Origin: Streptantibioticus_A sp037034305
Lineage (GTDB): Bacteria > Actinomycetota > Actinomycetes > Streptomycetales > Streptomycetaceae
NCBI GenBank assembly: GCA_037034305.1
Contig: JBAGJY010000023.1
Location: 43,607 to 107,606 of the forward strand
Reading direction: 5' to 3'
DNA length: 64,000 nucleotides
In this document: in pieces, positions 42,956-50,446 of the stretch
Layout: each line of letters starts with the position of its first letter
Position numbering within the stretch: the first letter of the stretch is position 1
The notes under the pieces: generated by a model
The model's database searches: none
What the model was told of the DNA's origin: nothing
The model's input: only the letters and a program-made list of their open reading frames with translations
Program-made: the position numbers and the translations under genes

Positions 42956-44604
42956 CGGGAGTCATCCACAGCCTGTGGACAACGGCGGCCGATCCCGCGC
43001 TGCCGTTGGACCGGATCCCCACCCCGAAGATCGAGTACGCCCAGCTCTCACCGGTGCTGATCGTCTTCGGCGCGGCGGTCCTCGGCGTCCTGGTCGAGGC
43101 CCTGCTGCCCCGACGCGTCCGCTACGTCGCGCAGTTGGGCGTCTCGCTGGTGGGCCTCGCCGCCGCGTTCGCGGCGATCGTCGCCCTCGCCGCAGACGGC
43201 TACGCCAGCACCAAGTCACACATCGCGGCCATGGGGGCGGTCGCGGTGGACGGCCCCGCGCTGTTCCTGCAGGGCACCATCGTGCTGGTGGCACTGGTCG
43301 CCGCGTTCACCTTCGCGGAGCGCCGACTCGACCCGCTGGCGCACGGCCGACGGGTGGACTCGTTCGCCGCGCAGGGCTCCGCCGTACCCGGCAGCGAGCA
43401 GGAGAAGCGGGCGGTACGGGCCGGGTTCACCACCACCGAGGTCTTCCCGCTGCTGCTGTTCGCCGTGGGCGGCATGATGATCTTCCCCGCCGCCAACGAC
43501 CTGCTGACGTTGTTCGTCTCGCTGGAGGTTTTCTCCCTGCCGCTGTACCTGCTGTGCGCGCTGGCTCGGCGGCACCGGCTGCTCTCCCAGGAGTCGGCGG
43601 TCAAGTACTTCCTGCTGGGCGCGTTCTCCTCGGCCATCCTGCTGTTCGGGATCGCGCTGCTGTACGGGTACGCGGGCACCATCTCCTACGGCGGGATCGC
43701 CGACGTGGTCAGCGGCACCGCCCGGATGACCCCGGCGCTCGCCAACACCACCGCGAACGACGCCCTGTTGCTGATCGGCGGTTCGATGGTGGTGGTGGGC
43801 CTGCTGTTCAAGGTGGCGGCGGTGCCGTTCCACATGTGGACGCCGGACGTCTACCAGGGCGCGCCGACCCCGGTGACCGGCTTCATGGCCGCCGCCACGA
43901 AGGTCGCCGCGTTCGGCGCGCTGCTGCGGCTGCTGTACGTGGTACTGCCGGGCCTGCGCTGGGACTGGCGGCCGGTGATGTGGGGGGTGGCCATCGCGAC
44001 GATGGTCATCGGCGCGGTGGTCGCGGTGACCCAGACCGACGTGAAGCGGCTGCTGGCGTACTCGTCGATCGCCCACGCGGGCTTCATCCTCGCGGGCGTG
44101 ATCGCGGTCTCACCGGACGGCGTCTCCTCGGTGCTGTTCTACCTGGCCGCGTACTCGTTCGTGACGCTGGGCGCCTTCGCGGTGGTGACGCTGGTACGGG
44201 ACGCGGGCGGCGAGGCGACCCACCTGTCCCGCTGGGCCGGTCTGGGCCGCCGCTCCCCGCTGGTCGCAGCGGTCTTCGCGGTCTTCCTGCTGGCCTTCGC
44301 GGGCATCCCGCTGACGTCCGGCTTCGCCGGGAAGTTCGCGGTGTTCAAGGCGGCCGCGCAGGCGGGCGCGGTACCGCTGGTGATCATCGGTGTGATCTCC
44401 TCGGCGATCGCGGCGTTCTTCTACATCAGGGTCATCGTGCTGATGTTCTTCAGCGAACCCCAGCCCGGGGGCCCCTCGGTAGCGGTCCCAAGCCCCCTGA
44501 CAGCAACGGCGATCACCGCTGGCGCGGTGGTGACGCTGGTGCTGGGCGTGGCCCCGCAGTACTTCCTGGACCTGGCGGGGAAGGCGAGCGTCTTCGTACG
44601 GTAG
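42952..44604 (+). CDS. nuoN: NADH-quinone oxidoreductase subunit N
   Basis: 550 residues from GTG 42952 with AAGGAG upstream. Antiporter-like subunit with FVSLEVFSLPLYLLCAL (conserved Glu), FKVAAVPFHMWTPDVYQGAP and KRLLAYSSIAHAGFIL. Last gene of the nuo operon; a very strong terminator follows 24 bp later. Confidence 0.96.
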   Translation: MTGVIHSLWTTAADPALPLDRIPTPKIEYAQLSPVLIVFGAAVLGVLVEALLPRRVRYVAQLGVSLVGLAAAFAAIVALAADGYASTKSHIAAMGAVAVDGPALFLQGTIVLVALVAAFTFAERRLDPLAHGRRVDSFAAQGSAVPGSEQEKRAVRAGFTTTEVFPLLLFAVGGMMIFPAANDLLTLFVSLEVFSLPLYLLCALARRHRLLSQESAVKYFLLGAFSSAILLFGIALLYGYAGTISYGGIADVVSGTARMTPALANTTANDALLLIGGSMVVVGLLFKVAAVPFHMWTPDVYQGAPTPVTGFMAAATKVAAFGALLRLLYVVLPGLRWDWRPVMWGVAIATMVIGAVVAVTQTDVKRLLAYSSIAHAGFILAGVIAVSPDGVSSVLFYLAAYSFVTLGAFAVVTLVRDAGGEATHLSRWAGLGRRSPLVAAVFAVFLLAFAGIPLTSGFAGKFAVFKAAAQAGAVPLVIIGVISSAIAAFFYIRVIVLMFFSEPQPGGPSVAVPSPLTATAITAGAVVTLVLGVAPQYFLDLAGKASVFVR

Positions 44605-44628
44605 GGGTACGCGGCCCCTCGCACTGAA

Positions 44629-44672
44629 AAACCATCCCCCGCCCGGCCTTTGGGCCGGGCGGGGGATGGTTT
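44629..44672 (+). terminator. Strong terminator of the nuo operon
   Basis: AAACCATCCCCCGCCCGGCC (44629-44648) is the exact reverse complement of 44653-44672, a 20-bp perfect stem with a TTTG loop. The A-rich start and T-rich end of the arms suit termination in both directions. It lies between nuoN and the minus-strand TPR/SLOG remnant. Confidence 0.9.
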
Positions 44673-44685
44673 GGCGGATCGTGGG

Positions 44686-45249
44686 CTAGGAGCTGCGGGC
44701 GGCCCCTTCGGGCCACACCACATCCACAGGGATGCCCTCTTCACGGGCCTCTTCAACGACATCCGCCGTCCCCCCGCCTTTGGGACCCGGTGGCTGTCCG
44801 TTCCACACCGCGACCAGCCGGTCCGCCCGCTCAAGCAGGGCGCGATTCGCCGTCTCGTACGCCGCGCGGTTCGCAGTCACGTGCGGCATGACGAGCACCT
44901 CACTCGCGGCTTCGATCAGTCGGTCGAAGAGGGGGGCATGGTCCGGCTTCACCTTGGCCTGCCGGTAGTCCTGCGAAGGAATGACAACGATCAGACGGCC
45001 ACCTGCTGCGATCACCGTCTCAGCGAACAGGGAGTCGGCCCCCCGGGCGATGCACGAGACGCCGACGAGGCCAGCGAGACCGTCCCGTACACGGCCGGAC
45101 TGGACGGCCGCGGCAGCGTCCACCGCCGCGTGCGCCTGCTCGCACGCGCTACGCAGATCGCCCACGAGGAAGTACACCTCCGTGAGTCCGATGCGGTCGA
45201 GTGCGTGGCTGCGCCCGGCTTCCGGCCGGCGGGTGGCAAGGGCCTGGTT
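44686..45249 (-). pseudogene. Chimeric remnant: TPR regulator fragment joined to SLOG-like domain
   Basis: From GTG 45177 the frame encodes 163 residues, but it is open back to a TAG at 45250-45252. The upstream part (RPEAGRSHALDRIGLTEVYFLVGDL, then ACEQAHAAVDAAAAVQSGRVR) reads like the TPR repeats of streptomycete XRE regulators. The rest (GLVGVSCIARGADSLFAE, GGRLIVVIPSQDY, VTANRAAYETANRALLERADRLVAVWNG) reads like the C-terminal two thirds of a SLOG/LOG-type nucleotide-binding protein without its GxTGH start. Both halves are incomplete, so a deletion fusion is likely. Whether it is translated is unknown. Confidence 0.6.
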
Positions 45250-45299
45250 CTACGACCGTCAGAGAACACCAACGCTCGGCGTCGACACGACGTGTCCTG

Positions 45300-45332
45300 G
45301 CCCCCGCCTCGCCTTCCGGGCCGGGCGGGGGC
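45300..45332 (+). terminator. Terminator-like hairpin in the decayed island
   Basis: GCCCCCGCC (45300-45308) pairs with GGCGGGGGC (45324-45332); GCTTTCGTTGTT follows on the plus strand. No complete gene precedes it on that strand, so it may be left from a lost gene. Confidence 0.45.
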
Positions 45333-45389
45333 GCTTTCGTTGTTCAGAACACCAGCGGGGATCGGAATTGTGGCGGCTAGCATGCCGCC

Positions 45390-45851
45390 ATGATCAGGGC
45401 GGCGGTGTTCGATGTCGGCGAGACCCTCATTGATGACACCCGCTACTGGGGGTCCTGGGCGGACTGGATAGGGGTGCCGCGGCACACGCTCTCGGCTCTG
45501 GTCGGCGCCGTCGTCGCACAAGGCCGTGACAACGCGGACGCCCTGCGCCTGTTGCGCCCAGGAATTGATCTGGAAGCCGAGTACGCCGCTCGCGAGGCAG
45601 CGGGCGTAGGAGAGGCCCTTGGCGAGGAGGATCTTTACGCTGATGTCCGCCCAGCTTTGACGAATCTACGGAAGGCCGGAGTCCGGGTGTACGTCGCTGG
45701 TAACCAAACGTCACAGCGACGCCCGCGTACACGCCGCCATGCCAGCACTCTCCGCAGCCATCGCGACATAAGGCGTGTACCTCGGCACCGCCTTCGGACC
45801 GTCATCTGTCCGCATCCACAAGATCAGCGTCGCCGTCAGTCTCGGTGGTGA
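45390..45851 (+). pseudogene. Truncated HAD-family hydrolase
   Basis: MIRAAVFDVGETLIDDTRYWGSW gives the HAD motif I (DxxxT) start, and VRVYVAGNQT gives motif II. The frame then changes into Arg-rich sequence from about 45715, and motifs III and IV (Lys and DD) are absent. The family length is 200 or more residues, so about half is lost. Probably non-functional. Confidence 0.7.
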
Positions 45852-46134
45852 CGGGCTCGACATGGCGTTGGACGTCGCGCGCGAGTGGCAGCCTTCCGCC
45901 GACGATGTGCCAGCCGAACGCCGCTCCGGCTTCTATATCGAACTCGCGCGTGCACAACTCTGGGCAGGCCAACGCGATGATGCCTTCGAGTCGTTGAAGG
46001 CGGCCCGCCGAATCGCACCTCAACACACACGAGAGCACCCTTGGGCTCGTGAGGATGCCGCGACTCTACGTCGCTTGAAGCGAGCGGACAACGACTCACT
46101 GACGCACTTTGTTGAGTGGATCGGCGCCGTCTGA
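45775..46134 (+). pseudogene. C-terminal fragment of an XRE/TPR regulator
   Basis: 119 residues starting YLGTAFGPSSVRIHKISVAVSLGGDG and continuing with two TPR-like helices pairs (RSGFYIELARAQLWAGQRDDAFESLKAARRI region). This resembles the last third of streptomycete helix-turn-helix/TPR regulators; the DNA-binding domain is absent. It directly follows the broken HAD gene, so I read it as a remnant. A GTG at 45775 could start translation, but no ribosome binding site is evident. Confidence 0.55.
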
Positions 46135-46153
46135 CACTGCCGAGCGTTTCCAG

Positions 46154-46225
46154 CTGACACGAACTGTGTCAGTTACGGGCGTTGGCGCGGAGCGGTATCT
46201 GCCTGTGGGACCGATACGGCAGATA
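46154..46225 (+). promoter_or_regulatory. Two inverted repeats upstream of a small gene
   Basis: CTGACAC-GAACT-GTGTCAG (46154-46172) is a perfect 7-base-arm palindrome. TATCTGCC (46196-46203) and GGCAGATA (46218-46225) form a second, perfect 8-base-arm inverted repeat. TTACGG (46173-46178) and TATCTG (46196-46201) with a 17-bp spacer could be a promoter between and inside them. The next gene starts at 46235. Confidence 0.5.
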
Positions 46226-46234
46226 GGTGGAAGT

Positions 46235-46519
46235 ATGACGGAATCCGCGCAGACCGCAATTGGCAGACGGCCTCCGGCGCACTGTTCCACAGACGCGGAT
46301 ACACCTGACGCCGCAGCGGCGGCTGTCGCTGTCAAGCGGGCGTTGCGTGAGGCCATCGCCATGACCGGCATCCACGCTCCGGCGTTGTTCCAGGTCCTCA
46401 GCGGCAGAGGGGCACGGATCGAGCTGGGCGGTCTCGACGCCGTGGCGGCGGCCGAGTTGGCGAAGTGGATCGAGGCGCGCGCCAAGTGTCAGTGCTGGGA
46501 GGGTGTCGGTGGCCAGTGA
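46235..46519 (+). CDS. Small protein of unknown function
   Basis: 94 residues from ATG 46235 (AGGTGG upstream). After a polar N-terminus there is an Ala-rich helical region (AAVAVKRALREAIAMTGIHAPALFQVLSGRG) and a CQCWEG end. No family recognised; similar small proteins accompany accessory elements in streptomycetes. It overlaps the next gene by 17 bases, so they form one unit, and a pair of inverted repeats precedes it. Confidence 0.6.
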   Translation: MTESAQTAIGRRPPAHCSTDADTPDAAAAAVAVKRALREAIAMTGIHAPALFQVLSGRGARIELGGLDAVAAAELAKWIEARAKCQCWEGVGGQ

Positions 46520-46988
46520 TCGCCTGTACACGCTGATGCGCGACGGAGTGCCGGAAAGTCAGTTCGCCGCCGCGAGGGACGCCGTCATCGGCATGGCAAA
46601 AGCCATCAGGCAGCTGGACATGACGGCCGACGAGCGGCGCTCCTGGCGGGGCTGGTACACGTGGCACAACTACCGGGCGGCGGTGATCAGCCTCCATCGG
46701 GGACACGAGTTCGTGTTCACCGTCCGTGGCAACGGCAAGTGCGTGACGTTCCGGATCACGCCCCCTGTCGATCGGGGGCGGGCAGTGGGTTCTCGGTACT
46801 CCCAGTACCACTGTGACCGCTGCTATGCCCTGATGGGCCTCTCCGCCCTCAGCCGCAGGCAGCGGGTGCTGCGTGACCCGTTCGGTGATGCCGAACGGGT
46901 CACTGAGCTGGTGTGTGCTGACGAGTCAGCCTGCGGTGCGCGTAGGCACCAGAAGGTGCTCGAAGCGGCGAGTGGGAAGGCCCGTTGA
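46503..46988 (+). CDS. Hypothetical protein with four-cysteine motif
   Basis: 161 residues from GTG 46503 (GTG 46509 possible). The middle is rich in aromatic residues (SWRGWYTWHNYRAAVISLHRGHEFVF). The C-terminal half has CDRC and CADESAC, a pattern that could bind zinc. No family recognised. It belongs with the overlapping gene at 46235 in the accessory island. Confidence 0.6.
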   Translation: MSVASDRLYTLMRDGVPESQFAAARDAVIGMAKAIRQLDMTADERRSWRGWYTWHNYRAAVISLHRGHEFVFTVRGNGKCVTFRITPPVDRGRAVGSRYSQYHCDRCYALMGLSALSRRQRVLRDPFGDAERVTELVCADESACGARRHQKVLEAASGKAR

Positions 46989-47027
46989 GCGACCTGGACA
47001 CAGCCCAAGCCGCCTCCCGACAAAGAC

Positions 47028-47486
47028 CTACTGCTTCAGCTTGTCGATGGGCGGAAGGATGGGCTTGGTCGCCGTGCGGCTGAACTTGTCCGTGGTGGAA
47101 CCCCAGTTGACGGAGAGGGCCTTGCCGTCCGAGTCGGGGGTCACCACGCCGTTGGCGTGATCGGTGCTGTGGTCCGCGCACTTGAGGTGCAGCAGCGTCT
47201 GTCCTCCTACCACCACCGCGGCGCCCGCGCACACCGTCTTGCCCGCGATGGCCGCCTTGTCGCCGACCACGGTGAGCGACTTCACGCCGTCCGCGTTGTC
47301 ACCGGCCCATGTGCCGTCCAGCTTCACCACCGGCGCACTGGCGGACGGCGCGGCGCTCGCCGCGGACTGCGACGGCGCCGCCGAGTCATCCGGCTTCGCC
47401 TTGCCGCTGTTGCTACTGCTGCTGCACCCGCTCACCAGCACGGCGGCCACCATCGCCGCCCCCGTGATCCGCACTGCGTTGCGCAC
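47028..47486 (-). CDS. Small lipoprotein
   Basis: 152 residues from GTG 47486, preceded by GAGGAG. The lipobox LVSGC is near residue 21, followed by a Ser/Ala-rich linker and a beta-rich domain (KLDGTWAGDNADGVKSLTVVGDKAAIAGKTVC region) with one more cysteine pair (CAG, KCAD). Function unknown. It is divergent from the lipoprotein gene at 47568 with an 81-bp shared promoter region. Confidence 0.75.
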   Translation of the reverse strand: MRNAVRITGAAMVAAVLVSGCSSSSNSGKAKPDDSAAPSQSAASAAPSASAPVVKLDGTWAGDNADGVKSLTVVGDKAAIAGKTVCAGAAVVVGGQTLLHLKCADHSTDHANGVVTPDSDGKALSVNWGSTTDKFSRTATKPILPPIDKLKQ

Positions 47487-47567
47487 GTGTTGCTCCTCGG
47501 TTGTCGATCGAGACACGACAAGTTAGCAGCGCGCTAGGGTGTCGGTGCTCAGACAAGGGGGAGAGAG

Positions 47568-48296
47568 ATGCGTCACCGCCGCCGACCGGCGACACTCGGC
47601 ACCGCACTGCTCACACTGGCCATCCTGACCACCGCCGGTTGCGGTGGCACGGCAGGCAACAGCCGGTCGGAGAAGAGCGGCAGCACTCGGCCGTCCGCGT
47701 CGGGTGCCGCGTCGGCCGCGGCCTCCCAGCCGCCAGCCGCACCGGCGCTTGGGGACGCTCCGCCACTGAGCGGATCCGCGCTGCGCGGGTTGTTGTTGAC
47801 GCAGACCGACCTCGGACCCGACTACAGCGCGCAGCCCGCCTCCTCAGGCGACAACAAGCACGACGACGTCGGCATGCAGGGCTGCCCGGCCCTGCAGAAG
47901 CTCGACGCGGCCAACCTTCAGTTCGCCACCAGCGCGGACGCGTCGTTCACGTACAACGGCGACGCCAACTCCGAGTTGGACGAGGAGTTGGCCAGCGACT
48001 CGCCCGCGAAGCTCGCCACGGACATCCGCGAGATCTCCCAGGCGTGGACCGCCTGCCCGTCGTTCACCATGACCTCGGGGCAGACACCGATCAGCGTCAC
48101 GACGAGCCAGACCGCAGCGCCCAAGCTCGGCGACCAGCAGTTCGGTGTCGTGATGACGATGACCGGCGCGACCACGTCGGTCATGGAGGAGGTCGTCATC
48201 CGGAAGGGCAATGTGGCGCTCTTCCTGTCGGGCGCGCCGGGTCTGGTGGACAACCATCTGGCCCAGGCGGTGAACAAGCTCCAGCGCCAGTCCTGA
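47568..48296 (+). CDS. Lipoprotein of unknown function (possibly PknH-sensor-like)
   Basis: 242 residues. Signal sequence with lipobox TTAGC near residue 24, Ser/Ala linker, then a mixed domain (LSGSALRGLLLTQTDLGPDYSAQP, GMQGCPALQKL, AWTACPSFTM) with two cysteines. The layout recalls PknH-type extracellular sensor domains, but the match is weak. Its last 101 bases overlap the tail of the ABC exporter gene on the other strand. Confidence 0.7.
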   Translation: MRHRRRPATLGTALLTLAILTTAGCGGTAGNSRSEKSGSTRPSASGAASAAASQPPAAPALGDAPPLSGSALRGLLLTQTDLGPDYSAQPASSGDNKHDDVGMQGCPALQKLDAANLQFATSADASFTYNGDANSELDEELASDSPAKLATDIREISQAWTACPSFTMTSGQTPISVTTSQTAAPKLGDQQFGVVMTMTGATTSVMEEVVIRKGNVALFLSGAPGLVDNHLAQAVNKLQRQS

Positions 48297-50058
48297 TCGC
48301 GCCCCCGTCCAGAGTGAGCACCGCGTCGGCCAGCGCGGTCAGTCGGGGATCGTGGGTGATCAGTACCGTCGTGCGGCCCGACATCAGGCGGCGCAGCGGG
48401 GTGATCACGCGGAGCGCCGCCGCGTGGTCGAGGCCCGCGGTGGGCTCGTCCAGTACCAGTACCGGTGTGGCCCGCAGGAAGGCGCGGGCGATGGTGATGC
48501 GGCGGGTCTGGCCGCCGGAGAGCTGGCGGCCGTGCTCGCCCAGCACGCAGCGGTAGCCGTCCGGCAGGGCGCTGATGAAGTCGTGCGCGTCGGCGTCCCT
48601 GGCGGCCTGGACGATCTCGTCGTCGGTGGCCTGCGGACGACCGTAGGCGATGTTGTCGCGGATGGACGCGGAGAACAGTTGGGAGGCCTGCGGCAGCAGC
48701 GTCACCGCCTGCCGTACGGAGGCCAGCGTTGCGTCCCGCAGGTCGACGCCGTCCAGGCGCACCGCGCCCGCGTCCGGATCCATGAACCGCACCAGCAGCT
48801 TGGCCAGCGTGGACTTGCCCGCCCCGCTCGGCCCCGTCACGGCCAGCACCTCACCGGGCGCCACCCGGAACGTCAGGTCCCGCAGCACCGGCGCGCCGTT
48901 CCCGGCGGGGTACGACGCCCACACCCCGGTACCGCTCAGCTCACCTCGTACCGCGCGCAACGGCGCCGCCCCGGGGCGGTCGGCCACGGGGGAGCGCAGT
49001 CGGGCCAGGTCGATGACCCGCTCCGCGCCCGCGCTCGCCGCGCCGAACACCGTGGCCAGCCCGGACAGTTGCCGCACAGGGCCGAACAACTGGGTGAGGA
49101 AGGCGGCGAAGGCGAGCAGCCCGCCCACGGTGAGCGCGCCCCGGCTGAGTTCGAAGGCGCCGAGCCCGACCACGGTCAGGCCGCCGAGTACTTCCAGCAC
49201 GTCCAGCACCGCCGGGTACGCGGCGGCCACCCGGGCGGTGGCCAGTTCGGCCCGCAGCAGCGCCTCGCCCTCCCGGCGGATCCGGCCGACCTCGCGCCGC
49301 TGCTGGTTGTAGGCGTGCGCCACGGACGCGTTGGCCAGGCTCTCCTCCAGCACCGCGGTGACCTGCCCGTCGCGCCGCCTGGCCTCCCGGGACAGTCGCT
49401 GCACCCGGCCGCCGAAGTGCCGTGCGCTGAGCCAGAACACCGGGCTGACCAGGAACACCGCCAGCGCGAGCGGCCAGCTCAGGAAGAGTGCCGCGGCGGC
49501 GAAGAACACCAGGCTGATCAGCGCGGAGGCCACGTCGATCACCCCGGAGGCGACGAAGGACTCGATGCGCTCGACGTCGGAGGTCAGCCGGGCCAGTACG
49601 TCGCCGTGCCAGCGGGTGTGCAGTGTGTCGGGCGGCAGGGTGTGCAGATGGGCCGCGCACGCGGTGCGCAGCCGCAGGATGAAGCGTTCCGCGACGCGGG
49701 CGGCGGTGTAGTCGCCGAGAAAGGTCAGCAGCCCGGTCAGCGCGGCCGTGGCGGCCATCCATCCGGCCAGCGGCCAGAACGCGGCGAACCGCCGGGGCAC
49801 CAGCACCTGGTCGATCAGGTCCTTGAACAGCCAGACGGTGACCACCTCGCCGCCCGCTCCGGCGGCCAGCAGTGCCGTACCGATCAGCAGCCAGCGGCGG
49901 TCCGCGCGCACCCAGGGCCAGAAGCGGCGGAAGACCTCGCGCGGTGAGACGGCCGGGGCCAGCGCCACCAGCGGGTCGTCGGCGGCCTGTTCGCCTGCGG
50001 TGTCCAACCCGGTCGCCTCCGTTCGTGGAGGGCACGGGGGTGGCCGTCGTGCCGCCAC
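48196..50058 (-). CDS. ABC exporter, fused membrane and ATPase domains
   Basis: 620 residues. Six membrane helices span about residues 55-335 (for example LLIGTALLAAGAGGEVVTVWLF and ALISLVFFAAAALFLSW), then the ATPase domain with Walker A GPSGAGKST, Q-loop LPQASQLFS, signature LSGGQTRR, Walker B VLVLDEPTAG and H-loop THD. It is a half-transporter that should work as a dimer; the substrate is unknown. The start GTG 50058 lies 29 bp after a gene for a His-rich 44-residue peptide, making that peptide a candidate cargo. The C-terminal 30 residues are Pro/Gly-rich. Confidence 0.9.
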   Translation of the reverse strand: MAARRPPPCPPRTEATGLDTAGEQAADDPLVALAPAVSPREVFRRFWPWVRADRRWLLIGTALLAAGAGGEVVTVWLFKDLIDQVLVPRRFAAFWPLAGWMAATAALTGLLTFLGDYTAARVAERFILRLRTACAAHLHTLPPDTLHTRWHGDVLARLTSDVERIESFVASGVIDVASALISLVFFAAAALFLSWPLALAVFLVSPVFWLSARHFGGRVQRLSREARRRDGQVTAVLEESLANASVAHAYNQQRREVGRIRREGEALLRAELATARVAAAYPAVLDVLEVLGGLTVVGLGAFELSRGALTVGGLLAFAAFLTQLFGPVRQLSGLATVFGAASAGAERVIDLARLRSPVADRPGAAPLRAVRGELSGTGVWASYPAGNGAPVLRDLTFRVAPGEVLAVTGPSGAGKSTLAKLLVRFMDPDAGAVRLDGVDLRDATLASVRQAVTLLPQASQLFSASIRDNIAYGRPQATDDEIVQAARDADAHDFISALPDGYRCVLGEHGRQLSGGQTRRITIARAFLRATPVLVLDEPTAGLDHAAALRVITPLRRLMSGRTTVLITHDPRLTALADAVLTLDGGAIRTGAGACSPPGPDGCPPDPARPTGRAPHCPSG

Positions 50059-50087
50059 CCCCGTGCTGAGGAACCCCTTGAGGCGGG

Positions 50088-50222
50088 TCAGTAGTACCAG
50101 CCGCGGTGTCCGTGGTGCCGTCCGTGGTCGTGGCCGTGGCCGTGGCGGTACCCACGGTGGTCGTGCCCGTGGTGGTGGCCGTCGTCACCGTGCCGCCGCA
50201 CGAACCATCCGAAGACGCTCAT
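50088..50222 (-). CDS. 44-residue histidine-rich peptide
   Basis: ATG 50222 has a strong GGAGGGAGG with good spacing. The peptide starts MSVFGWFVRRHGDDG, then consists of HHHGHDH and HGHGHDHGRHHGH units and ends GWYY. 13 of 44 residues are His and 10 are Gly, with aromatic clusters at both ends. Such composition suggests nickel, cobalt, zinc or copper binding. The start follows a long divergent intergenic region and the stop is 29 bp before the ABC exporter gene, so they are probably one operon. No database family recognised. Confidence 0.65.
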   Translation of the reverse strand: MSVFGWFVRRHGDDGHHHGHDHRGYRHGHGHDHGRHHGHRGWYY

Positions 50223-50446
50223 GATGACCTCCCTCCTGCGCTCGGCTGACCATTGGTTTACTCAGGCATACGAAAACGGGGCAAACTATGTTCAATCTCG
50301 CCATTCTGGAACTTGGCGAAATGATCTCTAAAGGCCTCGCAATATCCCCAAACCGGTTGCCGCGAGGGCGAGTTCACCAGTAGCGTCCTGACCGGCCGCC
50401 ACGGTGGGGGAGCACCCCCTCACTCTGCGTGGCCAGGGGGGGATGA
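50223..50446. promoter_or_regulatory. AT-rich divergent promoter region
   Basis: This 224-bp gap separates the His-rich peptide/exporter unit from the ATP-grasp/flavoprotein unit. Positions 50250-50360 are clearly AT-richer than the flanks. An inverted repeat TCGCCA (50298-50303) and TGGCGA (50314-50319) lies in the middle and could be an operator serving both directions. A small GGGGG/CCCCC hairpin is at about 50405-50419. Confidence 0.5.

Noticed and set aside
50088..50222. Valine-rich coding frame on the plus strand
   Set aside because: It is the reverse reading of the His codons (CAC read as GTG), has no suitable start or ribosome binding site, and the minus-strand frame has both.
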